Source: Saccoglossus kowalevskii
Lineage: Eukaryota > Hemichordata > Enteropneusta > Harrimaniidae
Length of the DNA: 48,647 nucleotides
NCBI RefSeq assembly: GCF_000003605.2
Contig: NW_003132358.1
Coordinates: 252,428 to 301,074 of the forward strand
Direction of reading: 5' to 3'
Made by a program: the position numbers and the translations under genes. How positions within the stretch are numbered: the stretch's first letter is position 1; the number at the start of each line of letters is the position of its first letter. Under the pieces are notes generated by a model. That model saw only the letters and a program-made list of their open reading frames with translations, had not been told where the DNA came from and did no database searches. This document shows positions 36,423-48,647 of the stretch, one piece after another.

Positions 36423-39400
36423 TCAATTTTGCACAGATGTGTGTGCAGTATTAACCTGTATAGATAGCTCTTGTAGTTGCACATTTGATGTCGTCTGATA
36501 TACACAACACGATGAGCAACTACTAAAAAAAAGTTGGTTGACTGATTTTCGAAACGTCTTGTCAGTGATATAATATAGTAGTGGGTTGTACACACACGAC
36601 AACTTTGCAAACAGAGTTGGTAACGTAGTCACTGTTTTTGAAATGTCCGCTGAACCACCTTTTACGACTGTAATTAACGACACAACAGCGTATGGAGTCC
36701 ATGAGCAAAGGAAACATATTGTGATAATTGCGAACACCTGAAAATAAATCAGAAACAATATCAGACAACGCAGAGTTAGCAATTATAAACAACAATCGAG
36801 AAACCTTGTAAGCGATATAATACTTCTCTAATTGAAATTAGCATATTAGACTGGGCCAAATGAACGTACAGTTCGAATATAAATTGTAGTCGATAGTGTT
36901 ATAACTACAAACCAAAAAAAAACTAATCAAACGTTTCGACAGGTTTTGAAAGTGCCACACTGTTAGTACTACAAATACAAGACAGGAATCCCTCAAACGA
37001 TCATTCCACCCCCAAAAGTATATGTATGACAACAACTAGGAAGTTTTCCACGATCAATTGCAATCCATTTTTATGAAAAATATAATGGTTCAACATTTTG
37101 TATAAGTTTTATGGTACCTTAGTAGTTTTGCCTTCTTTTTTTATCACACGTATTTGGCCATTTGAGTTACGTTGTACCCGTCTGACATGCAAGATAATAC
37201 CACCATAGCAGTATATAATCGATATCAAGGGCAATGCGAAGCAGCACGTGTATATACAGGCAATGTATGCGATATCAGCTGGCTGTGTACTTGTCCAGTC
37301 TAACGTACACGAAGTCATGTGCGGTTCAGGGGCATACCTGTATGAATAAAACAAGTTGTGTGGCTATTGGATTGCATGTAAGGATAATGTCGACAATAGC
37401 ATTAATATGTTATTCCATTTGTTATTATATTCCTTTTCACACAAAGCCGACACTCTAATCCTAGCTAAATACAGTTACCGAAGTCGACATATTATAATGT
37501 ATTCGATCCACGGTTTTGGTACACACAAGCTATTTAATGTCAGTAGCATATATATGGTTTTCACATGTTTTTCATAAAAAAAGCACTGGGATTTACCAAA
37601 AAACGTAAATCGAGCTATATGTTCTTAATTTTAGTGAAACGAAAAGATCCGAACCTGTTCCATCCTATCAGTGGTGCAGTAGCCCAAAATGCTGAATATA
37701 ACCATATAATAACGATTATAACAATAATCGTTTTCCCTTTGAAGTAAGATCCTACAAAGAGATAACAGACATTATTAAAATAATCCCATCTCCTATACAA
37801 TAATAATGATAATCATATCACGCGAATAGCTTGTCATTTTAATTTAAGAAACTTGTCAAACTTCCAAGTTATAATATACATTAGCAAAGATGCTGCCTTT
37901 CAACAATTCAAATCAAATCGTAGCATAAAATAAATAGGACATAGGAAGTCGGCTGTGGTAATACATTCAAAAACTAAATGAAGCAGAATGCTACATATTG
38001 TAGTAGAATACTACAATGAATATACAATCTGTGCAATTAGAAAATAATCTAAATCAGAGTATTAAAATAAAAGTATAATTTGAATATTTATCAGAGTACT
38101 ACAATATAAATATCAGAAAGCAGCAATCAGTATACTATGATCAAAATCAGTATACTACAATCTGAATTCTACAATCACAGTTCTAGTCACAATCTCAATT
38201 CTAGTCACGTACATTCCCAGCGGCACTTTTTAATCAGTAACCTGTGGCTATAACGTTCTTTAAGTAAGTAATTTTACTGATTGTTAATACATATCTGTAA
38301 ATTCAAGGTTATAATTTCAAAAGGAAGTAATAATTCAAGAAGGCATTGTAGATTGGGGTCAGCTCATAACCTGCCATGGAGTAGTGCAGCGATATTTATC
38401 AGACTGTTATTACGAAATTGCAGTTGAAAATGTTTCATAAGCTTTATAAATTGTATGGTCAATATCAAAAAGTGGAAATGTAAGTGCAGCACTGGGAAAG
38501 TTGATAATCAGTACAGTGAAAGATAGCTTTGAACATAAGTCATGGAATGATTCAATATAAATAATATAATATTAAAGAATAAATTTGATAATGGACAGTG
38601 TAGTTTTGTTGGTAAAAGATCAAAGATCATACTGCTACTTCGAGACTGTTTTCTGCAATACATGTATTCAGGGAATTTACATTACTCAATGCTGAATATT
38701 TGGCAGTTGGCTACGCCAACATATTGTTTATGTTAAGAGATGTCGGTAGTCATTATTAAGAGTTTTGAAAACACGTGTAATTATGATATACATACTTACC
38801 ATGGTTATGTACTACTATTAAATATCGCACGATTGCGATGACAGACAGTGTTATCATGCTGACACAATTGAAGAACCAACCAGAAAATCCGGCCACGGAG
38901 CATCCAATTGCACCAAAGTATAACTTAAAAAATCAAAAAAGATCATTGTCATTTCCACGAACGAAGTATTATATGTCATATATGTCTCGTATGTTTTGTA
39001 TGTCCTTCTAGTAAAATTGTACAATATATAGTATCAGGAATTATGAGATTCTTGGGGCGTACGAAGATACGCGTCTATTTACAGCGGCAATGGACGTTGT
39101 TGAAATTTACCAGAACGATCACATATAGTGTTGTTGATTTCAATTAGAAACTTAGATTTATGTAAAATTATGAAGCTATCTCACAATGGGACCATAAAAT
39201 AACATTCTTTTGTGTGTTACAATGACGTTTTCGAGAAATATTTCTTTTTTCAAAAATCGCATTTTTAGAACAATTAAATGGAGCACAGTGTTTGACACAA
39301 TTTTTGCACCCAAATTTTAAAAATATTTTAGGACAAAAACAAGTACCCCACCAACGTTTTGTCTTCAGGCCACAATTATAGATATGGCATGATGTCTCTG

Positions 39401-42400
39401 TCATCGGAATCTACGATAAAAGCGTTATAATAGTGCCAAAATGGCCACTATCCACTAAAATGTAACCATAATTTTCTAGATAATTAGGCTGGTGACTTAT
39501 ATTATTCGGAATACAGCGTATTGCAAAATGAATGAATTCTTTGTATTTGCTGTTATAAGTAGACTTCTACATTAATGACTATTACATATGCTAGATTTCT
39601 TAAGTAAATCAGTCATTTACTTCGTCGGTTACAAGGAGGTCACTGAATTCCTTTAACAAATACGCTTATCTAAATTGGGCACATAGAAATTCGTTAACTC
39701 GTTGGCACTATTTATTTATAAGTGATTTTTAATCAAAGATCAAATGAGAATAACCTAATAAGCTTGTATGTATATATATATAAATATCCCCATCACATTA
39801 TTATATAGTGCTTATATTATCTGTTGACACCCCCTTCATCTATATTTTCATACATATTTTGTAATATAAATCTATTTCTTGTCAATAATTAATTTGTATA
39901 ATTGTAATGGGCCCGAGGCCATTATACAAATATACAAATTATTATTATTATATTATTATTATTAAAATTATCACATGGAAATTCATATTTGATTGTGGTG
40001 CAAACATATTTCTCACAAATATAGGATTAGTGCATAATTAGGTTAAACAGCCATACGTTATTGTGGTGAAGTAGAAATGACGTCACACGCAATCGATAAT
40101 CACATTTCGAGTCAAGTAGCGAATTAACCACTAAGCAACACAAATTAAACGACTACTATCAGCAAAAGAAAGTCACATCAGTGATAAGGGTTCATATGAC
40201 ATCATGCCAAACTGGGCAAATGGATAATATTTGTGTAATGACTTTAGGTGAAAAACATTCAGCTTGATGACGTCATATACAATTGTAGAAATATGAAATG
40301 CAAAAATTGAAAATATTGAGCGTGAGCAAGAAATAAATGGTCAACTAGCCTAATTTACATACCTTATGTGTCAGGGCTGATACTGCTGTCAGTGTATATC
40401 CAGTTGTAACGGCACCAATGTCAGCTATAGCTATATTAGCAATCAAATAGTCATGGGTCTTTAGTTGCTTTCTGTTCTTTACTTTCACAACTAAAACAAT
40501 CGTATTACCAAACAATGATAGTAGATCTGAAACAGCACATGGAGGTAGTTTAATAATATTTGAACTGATCATAAACATGAACGACACAAACATTGAAAAT
40601 GCATAATGAGTATTTTAGCACATCAAATAACGACTTCGAATACATGATACGATGATACGAAACAAGTGTAGATGACATTTGTTGTAATGTGATGACGTCC
40701 ATGCCTGAGGTACTTATAATGCGTGTTTTTATAATGTAAGCACACAATGGAACGGTATCACGTGTACAGGGTAAATTTTTAAGTGATCAAGAACACAATG
40801 GGTGGTTATTTGGAATATTCTAAAAAGTAAATTTGTGTAATTATTGTTATTAAGCGCAAGTAATAAAGACTATTATAATTATACAATTCATAATCGTTTA
40901 AAATTACCAACGAGGGAACTGCAAATTAGAAATTGTTGTGTGGGGAGTGCTTCATGATCTTCACGGAATGGGCACCAAAATAGCGCGTTTACATAGTAAC
41001 AGTTGTGTAAAATCTCGGTTAAAACCTAACCTACCACACCGAAGACGACGTCAAATGTATGTTGTCATATTTAAATGCTGTATTAAAAAAATCAAATAAT
41101 ATGGGGGATAGTCTGTAACCTGCGTGTTGTATCCTGCATGCCGCTTAGATTACAATATTTTATGATAGAAAGTTTAACTTGGTAGCTTTTCACGGGAACA
41201 CGCCCTTCGAATTCCATATATGGTAAATTTCAGTTATAAATCTTTGCGATTATCTTTAAACTTGAGATAATGCAACAATGTGTCTGGGACTACATTAACA
41301 CAATAAATGGGGAGGTAGGGACCGATTTTATACATGTGCTCTAGACCGTGTTCTCATGCAAAAACTGCCGTGCGTTCAATTTAAATTCATCACGTTCATG
41401 AAACTGTGTCGAATAATCCTAAGAAAAGCATGGCCCAGTGGAAAGTTACCCCAAATGACAAGAATAGATCTTATTATAATATATGTCAACTGTATTAAAA
41501 TGAGTTGCTACATTGAATTTATTCAAATGAGTGAGTTATCTATCATAATATATGTTTATAGAACTTTGTAGAATCTCAAAATATATTGGACCATGTTATC
41601 ATGTCATAAGCAATTATCAGAGTAGCATGTCAAGTTAGCATATTGGCGGCCATCTTGGATTTGTGTTAATTAAGATAAACAATGTATATAAAAGTTGTGT
41701 GCAACTGGGCGGACATATTGACATTTTGCAAATTGAATCAATTATCTGACCATGATAGAATGTGTGTGGACATTTCTCGTGTTCTAAAATACTACTAGTA
41801 TAATTTAGGCATGATAGTAATAATTCCATTAAGAGAGAATTGACCAGAATGATATGTGCAGGGGTGTATTGGCGGTCATTTTGGAATAATGCTTATTACC
41901 GATTGTCAACAACAATTTTGTAAATCATGTATTCTAATTTTGTTAAGCACCCACAGATTACTAAAAACAACCTTAAAATATGGTCACAGTAAAGGGATCA
42001 CAAAGTCCACCACAATAACCCAACTAATCAACATAAAATTTACATAAAATATCGCAATTTGAATGTACCATATATGATCTTTGAACGGCGTGTTCTACCA
42101 ATCTGAGCTTGCTATCACACAAACTCGTTATCCGAATAACAAATTGTAGATAGCACCCCCCCCCGCTAAATTGCACTGGTACGACTATATATATATGTCC
42201 GATTTGTTCGAATTGTCTGAAAAGATCGGAATAACACAATACAGGTAATCAACCCAATAATATAAGGTTATTACGAGAATACCTCAAATTATGTACGAAG
42301 ACAGTACAGCTGGAGTATCGACGGACGCGCAAAACAGAATCAGCGAACTTCTTTGTGTGGAGTCCGGTCAAACTCTGGTGGCAGCCATGTTTGTTTTTAT

Positions 42401-43433
42401 TATTAAAGGACGCTTACGCACGTAATCATTCCATATGTGGAATTCGCATTTCCTAATATGGAATATGTGAGGATGAAAACACCTCGTAAAATACCGCAAA
42501 ATTACGGCACGCTGTAACTTACGTTACGGTGACGGGTGCATAATAATACAGTTTATATTATTACTCGGATGTGGCACAGTACTTGTAAATAGATTTGTAT
42601 ATTTGATTCAGTTAACAGATATATTGCAACGATATTATCATTTGTACTTTAGACCGCAATGTCGAACCCGAGTAAAATTCTGCTTCTGTATATTAATGAT
42701 CTCAATCCGATTTCGCATACGAAATGCTTCGGGACTTTCAATTCCTATCCAACGTCTCCTGCAAAATCTAGCCTAACAACTAATCTACGAGGTTAATCAA
42801 CGAGTACTAAGTTTCCCAAACTCAGTAAGAACCCCTATCACACCGGCAACTTGAATTTAAGATACAGAAAAAACAATTTACTATAATATAATCAATTGTA
42901 GTCATAAATAAACCAGTCACTCAGCTCAATTGATCTTGATGGTAACTAGTACATGTATGTCTAGGGATCTATAAGGTTTCATATCTTTAGAAGATGTGAC
43001 GACAACTCTTTGTCTAAGAGACAAAGGTTTCACATTGAATTTAATTAGGAACACTGATCGCTGCCATCATAGAACTCAATGTAGCTATGGAAAACATCGT
43101 GCAGTATTTGTCAGGGAAACAATCAGAATACTATTTTACACTATCTTCAACCGGCATTGGTGACTACGCCAGGTAGTCGTTTCGGACCGATCAGGTATTA
43201 CCGGTAGTACATGGATTTAAATTATCAAACAAAATGTAAAAACAAAGATGCCCAGTTAAATATGTGCATTATTCAAAACAAATATAAATGTGCGTTGGTT
43301 AAGATGATTACAGCCAAATCGTCAATTAAAACAACAACATTCTGAACTTACTCATTATTGATACGTAAGTGCCTACACCTATGTCACCAATATGGCCTAG
43401 ACCAGATGTGTGGTTCCAAGTCATCATACACAT
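36423..43433 (-). CDS. opsin copy B (tetraopsin group, neuropsin/peropsin-like), intact
   Basis: Six exons give a continuous 333-residue seven-helix receptor (1002 nt including stop): 43352-43433, 40363-40526, 38800-38923, 37655-37751, 37118-37337, 36423-36737, with intron phases 1, 0, 1, 2, 0. All introns are GT-AG; the fourth exon ends at AG|GTTCGG, a weaker donor but supported by frame and by copy A. The start is the first ATG after an in-frame TGA (43442-43440). Features: glycosylation sequon NHT (7-9); GN in TM1 (34-35); Asp63 in TM2; Cys90 and Cys166 for the ECL2 disulfide; Glu160 aligned with rhodopsin Glu181 in YAPEP; SWTPY in TM6 (241-245); retinal Schiff-base Lys274 in LFAKLSCVYNP; NPLLY (280-284); then an FRKS helix-8 start and a CC pair. 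ECL2 (PEPHMTSCTLDW) most resembles OPN5 as I recall it. The residue aligned with counterion Glu113 is Ala93, and the E/DRY site is VRY (114-116). Class within Go/RGR/peropsin/neuropsin opsins is not settled. Confidence 0.92.
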
Positions 43434-43967
43434 GTATATTCACCAACTGTATTTTGTGCGGTGCATCATTTATGCAATTCAAATTCAATGCATATTCCAT
43501 TTTACCGCGGGGATATCCATGTACAACAGCACGCATCTGTATCCGATATATTCAGGTAGCGTTTTGTTTTCGCAATGGACTCTTCCATATCCTAGCTATA
43601 AATTATGCTAATGTCGTGTATGAGCTAGATATTCAAACCCCGTACACCAATATAATGTTCTACACATTTATATGATTCTGAGTTTACAGTTTATAAATAG
43701 CGTCTGAAATTCAGATACTATTATTAAAAGCAAATGTATTTATTTGACATAGCAATGAGCTGAGAAGTTCATCGATATACAAATCTGGGCCTCCAATGAG
43801 ACAGTTCACTCATTGGGTTTTCACGTGGATGTCTGGATTTTTTACCTTCTATTTTATTTAACACACTACTTCATGTTATTTATATGTGCGTCTTCGGGCG
43901 AGGTTATTAGTAAATACATGTTTCATTGTACATTTTGTTGAAATTGGCGTTTGGCTTCTACCTCCAG
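43434..43967. other. region between opsin B and the divergent unknown exon
   Basis: Holds the 5' UTR and promoter of opsin B on the minus strand and, if real, the 5' part of a plus-strand gene. No recognised motif; overlapping plus-strand frames through exon 1 of opsin B (43358-43675) are shadows. Confidence 0.4.
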
Positions 43968-44148
43968 CTTCAGCTTCAGCGATGAGAGAGTTAATTTGCC
44001 AGTTTGGATGTTCACACTCGCTGGAGGAACCTACATACTGTGTCGACGTAAACGGCGTAAAAACTAATCAGAGATTCGATTGCATAAAACTGATACCAGC
44101 AACATATGACGTTGATTCGTCATTTCGTAATGTTAAAGCCAATTTCAC
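43968..44148 (+). CDS. candidate exon of an unknown small protein
   Basis: Preceded by a pyrimidine-rich acceptor (ggcttctacctccag ending at 43967) and followed by a donor-like GTAAGG at 44149 (a weaker alternative GTAATG at 44127). The frame reads SAMRELICQFGCSHSLEEP, then YCVDVNGVKTNQRFDC. Four cysteines suggest a secreted or extracellular segment. The alternative donor at 44127 would give the phase needed to join the exon at 44617. No family recognised. Possibly only a fragment. Confidence 0.3.
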
Positions 44149-44616
44149 GTAAGGTCCGAATCGGTTTAAACATAGTTGCAAAAACCGAGGTTCAAGCCAG
44201 AATAAAGAACATTTAAGATGTCGTACCAGTATATCCCGTCTAGTCTGATCGATTATCGCGTTGGTTATGCTGAGAATACGAACCCTTCGACTTCTGTGAA
44301 TATTAATTATTAACTGGTCTGGTCGTATTTAACTAAGTATAATATGCTTGTGTCATTTTTAATCACATTCCCCTTTATGTGAATCATTATATTACTCCTA
44401 TCCATGAGAACATAAATAGCAGTATTAATCCCCATACGTCTATATTAAGCATTGGAATAAATACCACTTGTATATCTTGAATTGAATCACGAAACAAATG
44501 TATGTACATAAATTTAACATGCTGAATGAGTGTATGAAGTTTTGAGCATGATCGGACAAGACATTCATTAAAACAATATGGCCGCCAGAAATTGGTGTAA
44601 ACGTTTTTTTCTTCAG

Positions 44617-44801
44617 TCATAATTTATCAGACTAATCAACGTATCATCATCATTGAGCAAATTTTACAACCCAGTTCTGGTTTGTTCAACACGTTGCCCA
44701 GAATAATGGCGATGACAGAAACTGAAAGAATTAAATACATGGATTTAAAAAACGCTGTAAAATACGGAACAGCCGAAGTAATTTGCCATAACATGTTGTG
44801 A
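44617..44801 (+). CDS. candidate terminal exon of the same unknown gene
   Basis: Directly preceded by a strong acceptor (gtttttttcttcag ending at 44616) and open to TGA at 44799-44801. It encodes LFNTLPRIM, then TETERIKYMDLKNAVKYG, ending ICHNML. The part around NTLP and ERIKY recurs at 31.74-31.84 kb upstream of opsin copy A, so it is a paralogous, coding-like sequence and not random open frame. Function unknown. Confidence 0.35.
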
Positions 44802-47800
44802 ATCACGCCATGTGTTAAGTTACAGTCCGTTGGTTTGGTGGATTATGCATAAACCCCCCTCCCCCTCCCGTTTATCTATTAAAAAGTCATAACGAAATGG
44901 TGCAGCAAAGAAAAGGAAACGTGAATGGGAACAAAAGAAATCAATCATGATAGAGGAAATGCGTTTAAATCAAAATCCATGCCTTTTTATTACAACAATA
45001 TCCGCCATTCATGTTCGTGTGTAATATTCAATTTAATTTATTGTATTATGTGTGAACGTTGTATTAGTTTGAGACAAAACGTCGCTCAGACGATCGTTTA
45101 GTAGAGCATCTCCGTACCGTGAAGGATTACTAGAACGCCTATCTTGTCGCACGTCATTTCATTATTTCTCCTTCCTTATGCTAGTATTAAATACATGAGT
45201 ATCAATTATTATCAGTGGCAACCACTCAGTACGTCTCGTCCGATCACAGAACAGTCTGTCATCTTTCAAGTTGAACTCTGATCTTGGAAAATAGTGAAGC
45301 TCCACCATAATTTTGAATTCGATATTTTGAAATTGTCTGCTGAGTATTAATTGTCACCTATTAAAAATTTGTAGATATTATGTGTATGTTTCATACCATA
45401 GTATTATTGGGTTCACGGCTGAATATTTTCACCGTAGTTAGTGTCTGCCAGAAAAAATGAAACGTTACTTATCACGAATTGTATATAGTACATGTGTATG
45501 TTTCTTACTACATGTTAGTGGTATAGGTGCAAACTCAATTGGTAACTTACCAGGTGTATGTTGAGAAACGTAGAAACCTGTCAGGATTATGACATATTAC
45601 AAATTGCAGTCAGTACCAATTCTATGGTTATAAAACAATAACAATTTAGAAAATGTAGATTGTAGAGTAATAGGAAATAATTACAGACTTTTATCATCAG
45701 TTCAATGTCATCGATTGTTACGTCGGAAATGGCCCACCGAAATGTATAGTTGTGAATAGTATACATCTCCAAAATAGACAGTGAATACAATAGTGTTTGG
45801 AACGCTTAGCCCGATCTAAGCGATCACTCACACGAGACTGGATGTTAAAAATGAATAAGATATAGCTCGGATTTACCCTTGTGTTTGCGTCACCCATGAG
45901 CCTTTGTGTTTTTAGCGCATGTTGTTATCGTCGCTTGAGACTCAATTCCCGCGCGTGCGCAGGTGACGACCTTCCCGCTTTAATTTTTAATTTTTCTTAT
46001 TACCGTTCATTACTGTTAATGAAGTGTCTATTATATTTTCAATAGTTTATTTTATTATTTCCATTTCTGTTTTTTATGTTTCATTTTTTCATTCTGAATT
46101 TTTGGTAAATGCATTTTTTTACTTTAATTGTCTATTAAAAAGTGCTTGAATCATATTACATTTATGTTGCTTTGCGAAATCATTAGACTTGCCGAAGGGT
46201 ATGTGTTTGTAAACGTACCGAAACTCAGCATGTGCCGAGATTTGCTGCCTGAACGTTCGGCACGAACCGAAATCAGGGCCTCGAGAACATACGCTGATTA
46301 ATACAAGTATGACACGACGACAAAGGAAGTGCAGCTACATATGACCGGATACTATAGAGAAGACGAATGAAATGAGTGCAGAACGTTGTCGGCGACGCAT
46401 ATTTATGTGCTGCTGCAACCGGTTCCTTCTTGTAATACTACATCGACGTAAGAAAACAACTGTTCCACGCATCCCTCTTTTCAACCACAAAGGATTACAA
46501 ATTCCATCACGTACCGACGGAGGTCCTGTATATCCTCGACCTTAAATGCAAAATGATTTTCCAAAAACAGCTGCTTGTCAGTTGTCGAATTCTAAATAGC
46601 ATAAAAAACGCAGATGGAAAATAATGTATCCGCTCCGCCTCTATCATGTTTATTTTCCGGCGGACACTCTGAATGCTAAGGTTGTCGTTTATGGAACAAC
46701 AATTCAACCAATGATGTAATGAGGCATGTAGTATTGGCGTGACAAAAGAAGTTTAATGGTTTTTCGAGAGGACACTAAAATATGTCTGCATATAGTATGT
46801 TTACTCCTTATAAGAGAAAATCAGAACCAGTAAATACAGTCACGGTGGGAGCAAGAAGAGAAAGACTGTGACTTGCCAACAAAGTCACGAATTTCGAGTG
46901 CACTTGTCATCTCATGTTACATAATATTATTGCACGGATAATTTGATACACTTTTTCTATAAATTGCACCCTCTAGTGGCGAAGCGCTACTTTGGCGTAA
47001 ATGGACTTGAAACAACAGCCGTTTACCTGACATGTATTTTAATTAATTAATTAATTAGGCAACCTAGATGACCTTCCTTGTCCACAAAAATTTATATTTT
47101 CGGAAAGCTTATTGTATGAATTTTAACATTTTTTTATGTATTTTTTTCCATGAACACTGTAGTTTGAAATATGTACAAAAATGTGTTTATTTGGTCAAAA
47201 GTGATTACAAAAAATTAGCTTCTAAACCATGCCTCTGTTTCCTGTCAAAATTGGTTTACGGGTACATCTGTTTACTATGAAGAAAGTGCCGTCTTGAAAA
47301 CTGTCTACCAGTTGTCAATTTTGCTGGGCAGCAGCTCAAATTTCACTAATTCAAGTTTATGCATAAATTAACACCCAGGCTAGTTGTCTGTACGATTGTT
47401 GTAACACTGTTCAATCAAAAGCAATGCCCCGACGGCGTTTTGAAGATAAATACATTGTCAATCATTTGTGAACATTTCAAAAGAAATGGTCAAAGCGTCT
47501 AGGAGCTATTTTTTTTTAAATTCTGGGATGTGCACTAAAAAGAAGCTGAGATAATTGCTAATTTGCATATTTTATAGTTAAGTAAAAATATATGCTGATT
47601 TACATCGGCATTGGATTTAACAGAGTCCCACTAATGATTTTAATTTACAGATGTTCATACAATGCCATAAAAATTAAAAAAAAGTACAATTTGTCAAATT
47701 TTGCAAAATAAACTGCATCTCCACCTTAAAACGTCGATATCATTTTGATCTATGGCCCGTCAATAAAGTTTTTGTTTTATGGACAATTGTATTATATTGT

Positions 47801-47995
47801 CAACGGCAACCATCTTTTCAAGCAAACACGTCGCTAGATGGCGCAATTTTTAGGGATAACGCATATAAATAAGCGTACTGGCAAACCACGTGACTTAAGG
47901 TAGCGAGACTATTATTTGTGTTGAAAATTACGATTTTCACATTTATTTATTAATTGATGAAATGCACCATAAACTTTCATATGATAAAGTCAATA
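44802..47995. other. intergenic, no gene recognised
   Basis: AT-rich sequence with no supported gene. It contains a partial end of the TTAA small-transposon family at about 45945-45985 and a short (TTAA)n-like run at 47038-47058. Confidence 0.5.
45945..45985. repeat. one end of a TTAA-family small transposon
   Basis: GCGCGTGCGCAGGTGACGAC followed by cttcccgctttaat matches the right end of copy 2 at 12893-13025. The other end was not found, so this is a truncated copy. Confidence 0.5.
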
Positions 47996-47997
47996 TA

Positions 47998-48204
47998 CTG
48001 TAAAATGACTAATTTTCACTGGGTTTAAATTTCACTGATTTACTATTTCAGACATATTCAGTGGGTTTTAAATTCACGGTTTTATCATTTAGACAATGTG
48101 TTGTATGTTAAATTTTACATATTCACTGGGTTTTAATTTAGCGCATTTTCCAGTCAGCGAAATAAGCCAAATTAAAACCCAGTGAATAATTAACCCCTTT
48201 ACAG
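47998..48204. mobile_element. small TIR transposon (MITE), TA-flanked
   Basis: 207 bases flanked by TA at 47996-47997 and 48205-48206. The left end CTGTAAAATGACTAATTTTC and the right end, read in reverse, CTGTAAAGGGGTTAATTATT, are followed in both by CACTGGGTTT-AATTT. Between them the motif TTCACTGGGTTTTAAATTCAC recurs as diverged direct copies near 48019, 48058 and 48121. No coding capacity; TA duplication suggests mobilisation by a Tc1/mariner-type enzyme. Confidence 0.75.
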
Positions 48205-48206
48205 TA

Positions 48207-48647
48207 ACATAGAATGTCATGTAAGTTGGTTAAAATATAGATTTTCTGAAGGGAAGCAAGGCAGCCTCAGTAGTGTTTTCCAAAATCAACAACACAGGTT
48301 TAATCTGTGTGCCTATAAGTTTCAAAGATAAACTCAAGACAAAGCAATGTGAGGATGTGTTATCAGTAGCTATCTGACACACAACGAGTGTTTCCAAACA
48401 TTTGAGTGGTTTGTCTCCGCCCCTGTTTGTTTCACAGATTAGTCATTTGCATATAATTGTGTCAGACACAAGGTCACACAGCCACTGAAAAAAAATCATT
48501 GATTTTGGTGTTTTCATATGCCGAATTTATCCAATTATAGCTATCCCATTCCTTTATTTTTTTGGTTTCCAATAGCCTTACACATTTGGATGTCCCTACA
48601 CATGGTAAAACAGACCTTGATGGGAAAACAAATTGATTGTGCCGTTA
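48207..48647. other. intergenic to window end
   Basis: No gene or repeat structure recognised. Confidence 0.5.

Noticed and set aside
37234-37458. Plus-strand open frames over the opsin exons (37234-37458, 25 kb and 43 kb neighbours)
   Set aside because: Shadows of the minus-strand opsin exons, or of DIRS sequence.

Overview
The window is a piece of an animal nuclear genome. It is AT-rich, genes are split by introns of normal GT-AG form, most of the sequence is non-coding, and there are many eukaryotic transposable elements (DIRS, mariner, hAT, small TIR elements). The protein families present (a tetraopsin-group opsin, a Tctex1-domain dynein light chain) and the repeat types fit a marine invertebrate bilaterian. 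I cannot name the species.

Layout. 1-4.6 kb: no gene seen; one RFX X-box-like palindrome and a decayed small transposon. 4592-5212 (-): an intronless Tctex1-domain protein. 8245-10321: a non-autonomous hAT transposon with an intact 8-bp target duplication, carrying two opposed tetranucleotide arrays and a 16-bp minisatellite. 11.9-15.9 kb: three copies of a small transposon family with GC-rich inverted ends, flanked by TTAA. 16866-22165 (-): opsin copy A, with five recognisable exons, one of which carries a 2-bp frameshift. 24770-30238: a GC-rich, degenerate DIRS retrotransposon with inverted terminal repeats and an internal complementary region, interrupted by a 50-N gap. 34505-35721: a dead mariner. 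36423-43433 (-): opsin copy B, six exons, with an intact reconstructed coding sequence of 333 codons. 43.97-44.80 kb (+): a possible small unknown gene divergent from opsin B. 47998-48204: a small TIR element.

The main structural event is a tandem segmental duplication. About 16.9-31.85 kb corresponds to about 36.4-44.8 kb: opsin exons, parts of the introns, the upstream non-coding sequence and the sequence of the divergent unknown gene all recur in the same order and orientation. The DIRS element sits only in the A copy, in what should be intron 1 of opsin A, and explains most of the length difference. Copy B looks functional. Copy A keeps its splice sites, the retinal-binding lysine and a long C-terminus but is frameshifted in the TM5 exon, and its first exon cannot be found with confidence.

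Both opsins keep the Schiff-base lysine, the NPxxY motif, the Glu181-equivalent and the two disulfide cysteines. Both replace the acidic residue of the E/DRY motif (VRY in B, VRN in A), which makes their G-protein coupling an open question.
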